DNA from: Promethearchaeota archaeon
GTDB lineage: Archaea; Asgardarchaeota; Lokiarchaeia; Sigyniarchaeales; SOKP01
Length of the DNA stretch: 36,983 nucleotides
Reading direction: 5' to 3'
Assembly (NCBI GenBank): GCA_004375715.1
Contig: SOKP01000024.1
Span: forward strand, 1 to 36,983
Made by a program: the position numbers and the translations under genes. The notes under the pieces were generated by a model. The model was given only the letters and a program-made list of their open reading frames with translations. It did no database searches and was not told the DNA's origin. Shown in pieces: positions 26,775 through 34,220 of the stretch (positions within the stretch are counted from its first letter, which is position 1; each line of letters opens with the position of its first letter).

Positions 26775-27260
26775 CTACGATTCAGAAGCCTTACCTGTAA
26801 TTAAGCTTATAGCTAGTTTTAGTAAGCAAGTGTTATTATAGGATTCTTCACTTTTAAAGAATCTTTTCTTTAATTTACTTGGCTTCTCTTCTAAATGTTT
26901 TAACAACGTATCAAATGCATGCTTTTTTTCTTTCAAGTCTTCTACAATAGTCATGTCTCCCCAAAAAACAATGGAGCGGTATTTATGAGAGCAAGCACTC
27001 TTAACATAGCCTAAATCTTCTAATATTGTGCCACAAACTTTTTTATTTTCCTTTAAATACTCTAATTTTAATCCTTTTTGAGCGCTATGAAAGTACAAGC
27101 AATTTAATATCTCATCAAAACCATAACTAAGCGTTACTATGTACGGTTCATCGTTTCTACACATAGAAATTGTTGAAAACTTACCATTTTTCAAAATTTC
27201 CATAATGATTCTTTTGTCTAAAATTTCTCTTTCCTTTTTTTGCATGTGATATTTCTGCAT
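26775..27260 (-). CDS. FMN-binding split-barrel protein (PNPOx/NimA-like)
   Basis: A 161-residue protein of the pyridoxamine-phosphate-oxidase-like flavin fold. MEILKNGKFSTISMCRNDEP and IVTLSYGFDE form the first beta hairpins, FHSAQKGLKLEYLKENKKVC matches the flavin-binding S-A-x-x-G-x-K segment of NimA-type proteins, and FWGDMTIVEDLKEK follows as usual. The family includes flavin or F420 reductases and heme-binding members; the substrate is not set by the sequence. AGGTGA lies nine bases before ATG 27260, so that start is chosen over the ATG at 27245. Confidence 0.85.
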   Translation of the reverse strand: MQKYHMQKKEREILDKRIIMEILKNGKFSTISMCRNDEPYIVTLSYGFDEILNCLYFHSAQKGLKLEYLKENKKVCGTILEDLGYVKSACSHKYRSIVFWGDMTIVEDLKEKKHAFDTLLKHLEEKPSKLKKRFFKSEESYNNTCLLKLAISLITGKASES

Positions 27261-27473
27261 AGTTTTTATTCACCTACTCAAACAAATTTAATATCGAAAT
27301 TAACCATGATTAAAAATTACTGATTGGCAATAATTCCTCTGGATATTACTATAATATTTAAAAAAATTGTTTCAATTAAAAAATATCACATATAAAACTA
27401 ATGGTTTTAACGATTTTATTAAGAAACTATGAAATTTTTAATAAAAGAAACAGTTTAAAAACCTAGATAAATG

Positions 27474-27487
27474 TTTATATATATATA
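27474..27487 (+). promoter_or_regulatory. TATA-like box of the GT4 gene
   Basis: An alternating TA run centred near 27481. A start site about 26 nt downstream would give a leader of about 16 nt before the GTG at 27523. Confidence 0.4.
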
Positions 27488-27522
27488 ATACTATTAATGA
27501 TATTTATTAGGGGTCTGCTGTC

Positions 27523-28770
27523 GTGGTTAAAAAAGTTCTTGACATTGGGTTTTTCAGCACTATGTATAGCCAAATCAACGGGACCGCTCACGCAGTAAGA
27601 TTTCTATCTGAAGCAGTTGCTAATCTTGGACACAATGTTCATGTTTTTGCGCCAAGAATTCAAAATGGTTACAAAATACCGAAAACATTGCATTTTCACG
27701 AAATTGGAGGAGCTATTATAGGCCATAATACCGGTTTCGTTCTAAGTGCTCCTATACACAAAATCTTTTTCTGTAAACATGACTATTTAGATATAGCCCA
27801 TATTCATACACATGCTGTTGTAGGGACAATGGCTATAAATTGGGCTAAGTATTTAGGTATTCCAATGATTGGAACTCACAATAGCCCTATGCAATATTAT
27901 ACTGCTCAGTATGTTCCCATAATTGGTAAGTTATTAACAAAAGGCGACCTGATCTGGAGATATGAACGCCACATTGTCGATAAATATGATTTTGTTCATG
28001 TCGCTACAAAATCCAAAAAAGATTTACTACGAGATTATAGGTTCAAGGAACCAATAGTTTGCATGACCAACGGAATTCGCGACTTGTATTACACAAATTT
28101 AAAAGAAAATGGAATCCGTGAGAAATATGGTTTAGAAGGAAAGAAAGTTCTTTTATACGCATCACGATTATCTCCTGAAAAACATCCCATAGATATTATT
28201 AAAACTTTTAAAAGAGTCCATGACGAAGTTCCTGATGCTCATCTTTTGCTTGTTGGGAGTGATGGACCTTCAAAGGATCAAGTAAAAAGAATAATTAAAA
28301 AGAAACAGTATAGAGATTTTATATCTTATGCTGGAAGAGTTCCTTTTCCCGATTTGCTAAAATTATACGATACTGCGGATTTGACTTGTTTGTGGTCGTG
28401 GATTGAAGCTGAAGGACTTGTATTGCTTGAAGCAATGGCTCAAGGAACTCCAAATGTTGGAGCTAATGCATGCGGAATTAGTAATATAATTCGACACGGA
28501 AAAACTGGGTATTTAGCCAACAATCTTGATCAGTTTAAAGATTATGTTGTTAAATTATTAAAAGATGATGATCTTAGGGCTGAATTTGGAAAAAACGCTC
28601 AAAAAATTGCTCAAGATTATAGAGTAAGCGAGATCGCAAAAACATGGATTAAACTATACAAATTTACAATTGATCAACTCTATCCTTTGCGATACAATAA
28701 AGTAGATAGAAAACTCCGCGTTGAATTAGTAAAAGAGTTTATGCACCAATTACCTCATGCTACTTTTTAA
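27523..28770 (+). CDS. GT4-family glycosyltransferase
   Basis: A 415-residue retaining glycosyltransferase with two Rossmann domains. The N-terminal domain starts IGFFSTMYSQINGTAHAVR, the acceptor-side loop typical of GT4 lipid or sugar glycosyltransferases. The donor domain has LYASRLSPEKHPIDII, LLVGSDGP and the E-x7-E pair in EAEGLVLLEAMAQGTPNVG. It likely uses a nucleotide sugar to glucosylate or mannosylate a membrane lipid or a surface glycan, on the cytoplasmic face. The start is GTG, with AGGGG nine bases upstream as a weak ribosome binding site. Its stop overlaps that of the convergent archaemetzincin by three bases. Confidence 0.92.
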   Translation: MVKKVLDIGFFSTMYSQINGTAHAVRFLSEAVANLGHNVHVFAPRIQNGYKIPKTLHFHEIGGAIIGHNTGFVLSAPIHKIFFCKHDYLDIAHIHTHAVVGTMAINWAKYLGIPMIGTHNSPMQYYTAQYVPIIGKLLTKGDLIWRYERHIVDKYDFVHVATKSKKDLLRDYRFKEPIVCMTNGIRDLYYTNLKENGIREKYGLEGKKVLLYASRLSPEKHPIDIIKTFKRVHDEVPDAHLLLVGSDGPSKDQVKRIIKKKQYRDFISYAGRVPFPDLLKLYDTADLTCLWSWIEAEGLVLLEAMAQGTPNVGANACGISNIIRHGKTGYLANNLDQFKDYVVKLLKDDDLRAEFGKNAQKIAQDYRVSEIAKTWIKLYKFTIDQLYPLRYNKVDRKLRVELVKEFMHQLPHATF

Positions 28771-29468
28771 AAATTATTCTTTCTTCTTACTTCATTTAAT
28801 TTAGATTGACATTTTTTACAGAGGTCTACAGATTTATTATCGATCTCTTCTATATTTTTTGAATATCGCATAACACAATCTGCGGTAAGACAGTGTTCAA
28901 GGCCAATGATAATATGTCCAATTTCGTGAATTACTTCTTTAATTATCCTATTGCTAACTTTTAAGTTATATCCTGATTCTTTATTAAAATGAGGAATCAA
29001 ATTATGAGTAGATACTATAGCACATCGGTGATTAATATTAGATTCTCCAAATAAGAAGAGTAAGCTCTCGTCGTTACTTGAATAAATAGGTAGGTCCGTA
29101 AGTCCTAAACCTATGTTAAAATTGTGTTCTTTCATCAGATGATTAATAATATTGTATATTTTGTTAGTTGGTTGGAGGATTACCTTTTTAGAGCCTTGTT
29201 TTAACAGATTATGTTCTTTTCTTATCTCACTCTCAACCAAAGTTGAGGGAATTTCGGCTTCTCCAATAAAAAGAATTTCATAAAAAAATGATCTGAATAT
29301 TTTATTAATATAAAAATCTATTTTCGTTAAAATGGATGTTGAAATCTTTCCAATAAAAATTATCCCCAAATGACTTGGATAATTGTGTTTTATAGAGGTG
29401 TATTGATTTGTTGGAAATGGTATTTCTTGATTAATGAAAAAATATTTATTATTTTGATTTTTTGGCAT
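28767..29468 (-). CDS. amzA: Archaemetzincin-type metalloprotease with altered zinc motif
   Basis: A 233-residue protein of peptidase family M54. The C-terminal part has the family pattern: HEIGHIIIGLEHC (181-193), then four residues to C198, M200, and CKKC at 217-220 for the second zinc. The N-terminal half (LGIIFIGKISTSILTK; LGLTDLPIY) is also as expected. In the known family the catalytic motif is HExxHxxGxxHC; here three residues separate the second His from the Gly, so the third His is shifted by one position. G-x3-C is kept. It should be cytoplasmic. The function of archaeal archaemetzincins is unknown. It is divergent from the presenilin-like gene, with 118 nt between starts. Confidence 0.88.
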   Translation of the reverse strand: MPKNQNNKYFFINQEIPFPTNQYTSIKHNYPSHLGIIFIGKISTSILTKIDFYINKIFRSFFYEILFIGEAEIPSTLVESEIRKEHNLLKQGSKKVILQPTNKIYNIINHLMKEHNFNIGLGLTDLPIYSSNDESLLFLFGESNINHRCAIVSTHNLIPHFNKESGYNLKVSNRIIKEVIHEIGHIIIGLEHCLTADCVMRYSKNIEEIDNKSVDLCKKCQSKLNEVRRKNNF

Positions 29469-29586
29469 AATCTCATTATTTTACAGTACGTTTACCCAAC
29501 TTAATAATTCATTATTATTATATATTTAAATTATTAATTATTTTATTAATTTAAGTCATTTTTTCAAAAAAAATAGTCTTAAAACA

Positions 29587-30654
29587 ATGTCTAATAACCC
29601 AAATTCAGCAAATGTCCGAAAAAACGACCAAGAAGAAGTGCAAGCTTTTTCAGAAATTGAAGAAGAACAAAAGGAAATTATCGAAAAGGATTTTATTCCA
29701 CATTTTTTACCAACATATAGAATAAAGCTCAAATTTTATTCAATTCCTATTGTTGTCGTAATAATAATATCTTCAATACTAGCGTATCTCACCGTTGTTG
29801 TTGCAGGATTTCAAGTAGAAGAAAGTTACTTTCCTGAAGAGGAGTTGGGAGCTTTAGCTGTTCTATTAAACGGTGTAATTTTCACGGTAATTGCGGTTGT
29901 ATCAGGATTTTTAATCGTATTTTTTATCAAAAAACTCGGGATGGGTGTCTTGAAGTACCTTTTTGGAATAAGTTTCGGCTTAGTTAGTTTTTTCATTACC
30001 TTAATATTCTTGGATGTTATTATTTACTTGATTTTCATCCAATTTCCTGAAACTACATTTGTTTTTAAACTGTACCTTCTCTTTATAAATTTGTATCTAC
30101 CAATGGGAACAGCTATTTCTGTTTTCTTTCTCATTTACAAATACTTCACTTCAAAATCTATAAAAACTAAAAATTTTATCGTCCTCTATATAGGTCTTTT
30201 GATTAGTGCTTCTATGAGTATTGTTTTACCTTTTTGGAGCACTCTCGCTATTTTGGTTGGTATTTCGTTTTGGGATATATTTGCTGTCCTCTATAAAAAA
30301 GGACCAATTAAGGAAATGATCGAATTAATATCAGAGAATGATAATAAAGACGAGTTGGAAAAAGCAGAACTAAAAGAGCAAATTGAAAGTGGTAGTGCTA
30401 TTTACGACACATCTAATATAGAAATTGGAATTGGAGATCTAGCTTTTTATGGTTTACTCACTTCCAGCGTCCTATTATTCACAAATAATATTATAATTAC
30501 AGCTCTGACTACAATAGCAATCATAATTGGAACAGGAATTACGTTATCGAGATTGAAAAAGAATAAGATTTTACCCGGACTTCCGATTAGTATATTTTTA
30601 GGAATTGGCGCTTTTTTATTGTCTCAATTAATCGTAACAATCTTTTTTATATAA
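29587..30654 (+). CDS. Presenilin/SPP-family intramembrane aspartyl protease
   Basis: A 355-residue protein with a hydrophilic N terminus (1-45) and about nine membrane helices (near 52-76, 88-114, 122-150, 160-186, 195-213, 215-236, 280-300, 301-320 and 332-354). The two catalytic Asp motifs are FWDIFAVLYKKGP in helix 6 (Asp230) and GIGDLAFYGLL in helix 7 (Asp284), and PGLPIS (330-335) matches the PAL motif before the last helix. This order is diagnostic of presenilins and signal peptide peptidases. Trp replaces the usual Tyr before Asp230, and PGL replaces PAL. The text around the motifs (KGPIKEMIE; LPGLPIS) resembles eukaryotic presenilin (KGPLRMLVE; LPALPIS), and the loop between helices 6 and 7 is short. 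It should cleave membrane helices of unknown substrates. Promoter AT-rich; no ribosome binding site seen. Confidence 0.9.
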   Translation: MSNNPNSANVRKNDQEEVQAFSEIEEEQKEIIEKDFIPHFLPTYRIKLKFYSIPIVVVIIISSILAYLTVVVAGFQVEESYFPEEELGALAVLLNGVIFTVIAVVSGFLIVFFIKKLGMGVLKYLFGISFGLVSFFITLIFLDVIIYLIFIQFPETTFVFKLYLLFINLYLPMGTAISVFFLIYKYFTSKSIKTKNFIVLYIGLLISASMSIVLPFWSTLAILVGISFWDIFAVLYKKGPIKEMIELISENDNKDELEKAELKEQIESGSAIYDTSNIEIGIGDLAFYGLLTSSVLLFTNNIIITALTTIAIIIGTGITLSRLKKNKILPGLPISIFLGIGAFLLSQLIVTIFFI

Positions 30655-30676
30655 GTTGTGATTTCTTATCATAGAC

Positions 30677-30686
30677 TTATATAAAA
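30677..30686 (+). promoter_or_regulatory. TATA box of the dehydrogenase gene
   Basis: TTATATAAAA. A start site about 26 nt downstream (near 30708) leaves a leader of about 22 nt that contains AAGGTG. Confidence 0.45.
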
Positions 30687-30715
30687 TTCATATATCTCAT
30701 TATTTTCTAATAATC

Positions 30716-30721
30716 AAGGTG
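30716..30721 (+). promoter_or_regulatory. Shine-Dalgarno site deciding the dehydrogenase start
   Basis: AAGGTG, nine bases before an in-frame ATA (30731). An in-frame TAA lies at 30725-30727, and no ATG, GTG or TTG follows in frame until 30782, which is inside the NAD-binding motif. Confidence 0.55.
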
Positions 30722-30730
30722 TAATAAGCT

Positions 30731-31921
30731 ATAGTAGATATAAGTAAGGTTAAAACAATTTCAGTTATCGGAGCAGGAACAATGGGTAGAGAAATCGCTC
30801 AAGTTGCTCTCATGTCAAACATATTTAATAAAGTTTACATAAATGATACTAATGAAAATGCTTTAAAAAATGCCAAAATCTATATTTTAAATGGCCTTAA
30901 CAAATTGGAATCTAAGGGTCTATTAGCGCACGGGTTAACAACGAATGAATTAATAAAAAAACTGGTACTCGACAAAAATTTAATCTCTTCAATAAGAGAC
31001 ACAGATTTTGTTGTTGAAGCAATACCCGAGATAATGGATTTAAAACAAGAATTGTTCGAAGAATTAGGGCAATACGCTCCAGAGCACGCTTTGTTAGCGA
31101 CAAATACATCGACTATGAGCATTACTAAAATCGCAGAAGCATCAAAAAGACCTGGACAAGTAATTGGAATGCATTTTTTTACTCCTATTCCTTTGCTTAG
31201 GCTAATTGAAGTAATAAAAGGGGAAAAAACTTCACAAGAAGCTTTTGATTTAGGTGTAGCAATTGGTCAAAGGTTACCCGCAATCAAGGGTAAAAGGTAT
31301 ATCGCAAAAATAGAAAAAGAAAGTCCAGGATTCATCGTCAATCGATTAACTATTGCGACAAGCCTCTTATTTAATTGGATTTTAGATACAGCTTCTGAAA
31401 AAGGGATACCTTACGAGAAATTCGACAACGATTTCGTGTCTCCCCCTGAAATGGGGCCGTTAGCTAAATGGGATTTTTTAGGGTTAGATGTTATTTGCGA
31501 TGTTATGAATTACTTTGTCCAAGAAGTATCGCCTGAATTTGCTCCTGGTAAAACGCTTACAAACCTTCTCAAAGAAGGTAATTTGGGAAGAAAAACAGGG
31601 CAAGGTATTTACGAGTGGGTTGAAGGAAAACCTAATCGTAAAACTAATGAAAAAGCAGGCTTATTCAACCCAGAGCATTATTACGCAATTCAATTAAACG
31701 AAGGATGTAGGTTATTAGAGGAAAAAATTGTTTCTGGATATAAAATAATTGATGATACAATGTTAGCAGGAATGGATATGCCAGGACCATTTGGAGCTGG
31801 TAAAAAAAATTACGAAAAATGGTCGCTAATGCTAGAAGACCTCGCTGAAACGACCCAAATAAATTATTTTAAACCGTGTGACATGATGAAATCTGGAGCT
31901 TTTCTTAAACTTAGAAAGTAA
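30731..31921 (+). CDS. 3-hydroxyacyl-CoA dehydrogenase, apparent ATA start
   Basis: Oxidises L-3-hydroxyacyl-CoA with NAD+ in fatty-acid degradation or related CoA pathways. Domain order: Rossmann NAD-binding VIGAGTMG (residues 12-19), FVVEAIPEIMDLK, NTSTMSITKIAE, the catalytic His in GMHFFTPIPLLRLIEVI, SPGFIVNRLTI, then two helical C-terminal domains (GRKTGQGIYEW; the second starts near AIQLNEGCRLLEEK). Beginning at the first ATG (30782) would remove the GxGxxG loop, so the protein must begin earlier. The frame there reads IVDISKVKTISVIGAGTMG and contains no ATG, GTG or TTG; ATA at 30731 has AAGGTG nine bases before it, and ATA at 30740 is an alternative. The length is then 396 residues. Confidence 0.9.
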   Translation: MVDISKVKTISVIGAGTMGREIAQVALMSNIFNKVYINDTNENALKNAKIYILNGLNKLESKGLLAHGLTTNELIKKLVLDKNLISSIRDTDFVVEAIPEIMDLKQELFEELGQYAPEHALLATNTSTMSITKIAEASKRPGQVIGMHFFTPIPLLRLIEVIKGEKTSQEAFDLGVAIGQRLPAIKGKRYIAKIEKESPGFIVNRLTIATSLLFNWILDTASEKGIPYEKFDNDFVSPPEMGPLAKWDFLGLDVICDVMNYFVQEVSPEFAPGKTLTNLLKEGNLGRKTGQGIYEWVEGKPNRKTNEKAGLFNPEHYYAIQLNEGCRLLEEKIVSGYKIIDDTMLAGMDMPGPFGAGKKNYEKWSLMLEDLAETTQINYFKPCDMMKSGAFLKLRK

Positions 31922-32005
31922 ATAATTTTCAAAACTGAAGTCAGCGATAGAAGCGAGAATAAAACTAAAGTATGAAAATTAAATATCCTAAATCTTTATT
32001 TGAAG

Positions 32006-32013
32006 TATATAAA
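32006..32013 (+). promoter_or_regulatory. TATA box of a probably leaderless gene
   Basis: TATATAAA centred about 26 nt before the TTG at 32035, the usual distance from box to transcription start. No ribosome binding site lies between them. Confidence 0.5.
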
Positions 32014-32034
32014 AATTAAATTAAATTCTATATT

Positions 32035-32325
32035 TTGAACGAGAAAAATATCACCCCTAAAACGGGATTTGATAAAATACTAGATTTTTTTAACAATACC
32101 CTCGCAATTAATCATCCCATCGCAATTGCAGAAGTCGTTGAGCGAACTGGATTTTCTTGGAGCTTTGTGAAAAAGACCTTAGCTAAGATAAAGGACGATT
32201 ACGATGGATTTTACTTCGAAAAATCGGGGAGTACGTGGATTATATGGAAAGACAGAAACCATATCATTAAGAAATTAGATGAAACTTGTTCTCGATTTTT
32301 AGTAGATGATGAAGAGGAATGCTAA
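32035..32325 (+). CDS. Small winged-helix protein
   Basis: A 96-residue protein with a winged-helix pattern: GFDKILDFFNNTLAINHP, then AIAEVVERTGFSWSFVKKTL as helix-turn-helix, and a wing around FYFEKSGSTWIIWKD. It may be a transcription regulator. The start is TTG and appears leaderless (TATA box at 32006-32013). The stop overlaps, in opposite direction, the end of the radical SAM gene by four bases. No partner or ligand domain is present. Confidence 0.72.
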   Translation: MNEKNITPKTGFDKILDFFNNTLAINHPIAIAEVVERTGFSWSFVKKTLAKIKDDYDGFYFEKSGSTWIIWKDRNHIIKKLDETCSRFLVDDEEEC

Positions 32326-33443
32326 AGTCTAAGTCGTATGTTAGATTTCGCGAGCTTTCTAAACTTCTTCCCCGATATGTATAAAATGCAGCAACCAGAA
32401 CAGACTGGAAGGAGGTTATATTGATTAAAATAACTTCTAAATTTCTGAAATTTATCTCCATTCCAGATATCGGAAATGGTTTTCTCATTTAAATTTCCTA
32501 GAACAAGATCGTAAAAAATGTGACATGGTGCGACATCACCTGAAGCTGTTATATCAATTGAAGATAAAGGACTTAAACAGGTTTTATAAATATCCGACAT
32601 TTCTTCCCATTTTGCCCCTAAGTATGCTTTAATATTAACTGTTGAAAATGTTGGTGGTAGAAGCAAATAATTCTTATGTATAGCGCCTAATTTTGCAATG
32701 ACACTTTTAACTTGGCGGGACAATTCTTCTGTATCTATATTTGCAAAATCTTCAGGCGATCGGACCATAGCTTTCCAATACTTATCAGAACTAATTCCAA
32801 ACTCAGCCTTTAGGTATTTTGCATAAGATTTACCCATACTTTCCGTTAAAAAGTTCTGCATCTGAATGGTAACCCAGTCAATTTTGTTGAGGTCAAGATC
32901 ATCAAGAAATAACTTCTCAATTGAAGCGTAATTGTCATTTGTTATCGTGTATATTAAACTAATAGTTGGTTTTTTTTCCCCCGCTTTTTCTCTTTCATTA
33001 TACAGAGTTTCTATACCTTTAATAGCTTTCGCATAACTACCTTTACCTCGCTGGAGATCGTTAACATCTTGTGGGCCATCCAGCGAAACTCTTATTGAAT
33101 CGAATCCAGTTTGCACTAACATTGAAGCATTTTTAGCTAAGAGTGTTCCATTAGTAGGTGTATCAACAATTGAACCAGCATTTTTGATTCTAATTATTAA
33201 CTCTTCTAAGTATGGATATGTTAAAGGCTCTCCACCAAATAAACTATAAAAGGGCGTTACAGAACTTAATTCTGAAATAATCTTTTTTGTTAAATCGAAA
33301 TCCATAATTACTGGTTTCTTGCTCAGGGAATCATTCGAATATGCGCCTGTTTCTCCCCAAAAATAACACATCTTGCACCTAAGATTACAGTTCTCGGTTA
33401 AGTGGAGCGTCACATTGCGTGGTAAAGAAGAATACTTAAGCAT
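32322..33443 (-). CDS. Radical SAM protein with SPASM/Twitch-type C-terminal cysteines
   Basis: A 373-residue radical SAM enzyme. The [4Fe-4S]-SAM motif is CNLRCKMC (Cys19, Cys23, Cys26), followed by FSLFGGEPL-like YSLFGGEPLTYP and VSLDGPQDVNDLQRGKGSY. The C terminus has further cysteines (TCLSPLSSIDITASGDVAPC; VCSGCC), which fit an auxiliary iron-sulfur cluster as in SPASM or Twitch proteins. Such enzymes modify peptides, proteins or cofactors. No precursor peptide is obvious nearby. The roadblock gene lies upstream on the same strand, 95 nt away. The substrate is unknown. Confidence 0.92.
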   Translation of the reverse strand: MLKYSSLPRNVTLHLTENCNLRCKMCYFWGETGAYSNDSLSKKPVIMDFDLTKKIISELSSVTPFYSLFGGEPLTYPYLEELIIRIKNAGSIVDTPTNGTLLAKNASMLVQTGFDSIRVSLDGPQDVNDLQRGKGSYAKAIKGIETLYNEREKAGEKKPTISLIYTITNDNYASIEKLFLDDLDLNKIDWVTIQMQNFLTESMGKSYAKYLKAEFGISSDKYWKAMVRSPEDFANIDTEELSRQVKSVIAKLGAIHKNYLLLPPTFSTVNIKAYLGAKWEEMSDIYKTCLSPLSSIDITASGDVAPCHIFYDLVLGNLNEKTISDIWNGDKFQKFRSYFNQYNLLPVCSGCCILYISGKKFRKLAKSNIRLRL

Positions 33444-33538
33444 AGAAAACCAAATAAATAATTCTATAAAGTGTTTTAACTGGTAAAAGCATGTGCATAA
33501 TTTAAATAAATATGTTTAATCTCATAAGACTCTTAAGA

Positions 33539-33925
33539 CTAATCTACAATGTTACTAAGTGATTTTGGTGGGTTAGCCGAAAAATACATCTGAATAGAAG
33601 GAATGTCGAGCTCACTTAAAGCTGCATCATTTTTACACGATGCTACTAAGATGCAATTCTGATTGAGCTGTTGTATTAAGATTAATCCATTACTACAATC
33701 AACTAAAATACGTTTTAGATTGCTCTCCGTTATCTCACTAATAAGTTCTTGACCAATATATTTCAGAGCTGTGCACATTCCTGATACAAGAGTTTGATCC
33801 GTAGATCCCTTAATAGAAGAAGCAAGAGCAATCGGTAATCCTTCATTACTCACAATGATGAGATCGTTTATATCATCATTTTCACTACATAAATATTCTA
33901 AATATTCTGCTAAATCAGAATTCAT
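33539..33925 (-). CDS. Roadblock/LC7-domain protein
   Basis: A single-domain protein of 128 residues with the roadblock/LC7 pattern: an N-terminal helix (LAEYLEYLCSEND), DLIIVSNEGLPIALASSI as the first strands, a long central helix (LVSGMCTALKYIGQEL), and strands RILVDCSNGLILIQQL and CILVASCK. Roadblock proteins are partners of GTPases (Ragulator, MglB); here the Rag-like GTPase at 13282 and the Ras-like GTPase at 35177 are possible partners. AAGGT lies seven bases before ATG 33925, so that start is preferred to the ATG six bases upstream (33931). The radical SAM gene follows on the same strand. Confidence 0.88.
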   Translation of the reverse strand: MNSDLAEYLEYLCSENDDINDLIIVSNEGLPIALASSIKGSTDQTLVSGMCTALKYIGQELISEITESNLKRILVDCSNGLILIQQLNQNCILVASCKNDAALSELDIPSIQMYFSANPPKSLSNIVD

Positions 33926-34220
33926 AAACATAACCTTGGTTTTCGCTTAGAAAAATTTAACCAGAATATATTAAGAAATTTTGATATATATGTCTTTGTG
34001 TTGAGAATGTTTTTTAACAATGAAGTTCTTTATCATAATCCTGAAGTTTAATGGATTAAATAAATATGTTCTATATAAAGCATCATATTTTTTAATGGAT
34101 TATCCTTGATTGCTCATAACATAGAGAGTGTGAAATTTCGTTTAAGGTTTAAATGTCATGATTTATTTTACTACTCAATTATAAAATATAGATTAATAGC
34201 ATTTTAAAGTGAAATAGTCG
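33926..34220. other. Divergent intergenic region, no gene recognised
   Basis: About 290 AT-rich bases between the roadblock gene and the FrhB-type gene. It holds several TATA-like runs (for example TATATA near 33983 and TATATAAA near 34073) and GTGA eight bases before the 34221 ATG. An open frame of 26 codons near 34020 has no supporting signal. I see no tRNA or clear structured RNA. Confidence 0.4.

Noticed and set aside
28767-28770. Overlapping antiparallel stop codons of the glycosyltransferase and archaemetzincin genes
   Set aside because: Tail-to-tail overlaps of a few bases are common in compact genomes, and the 32322-32325 overlap is the same.
34019-34102. Short frame starting at ATG in the 33926-34220 gap
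   Set aside because: About 26 codons, no ribosome binding site and no recognisable product.
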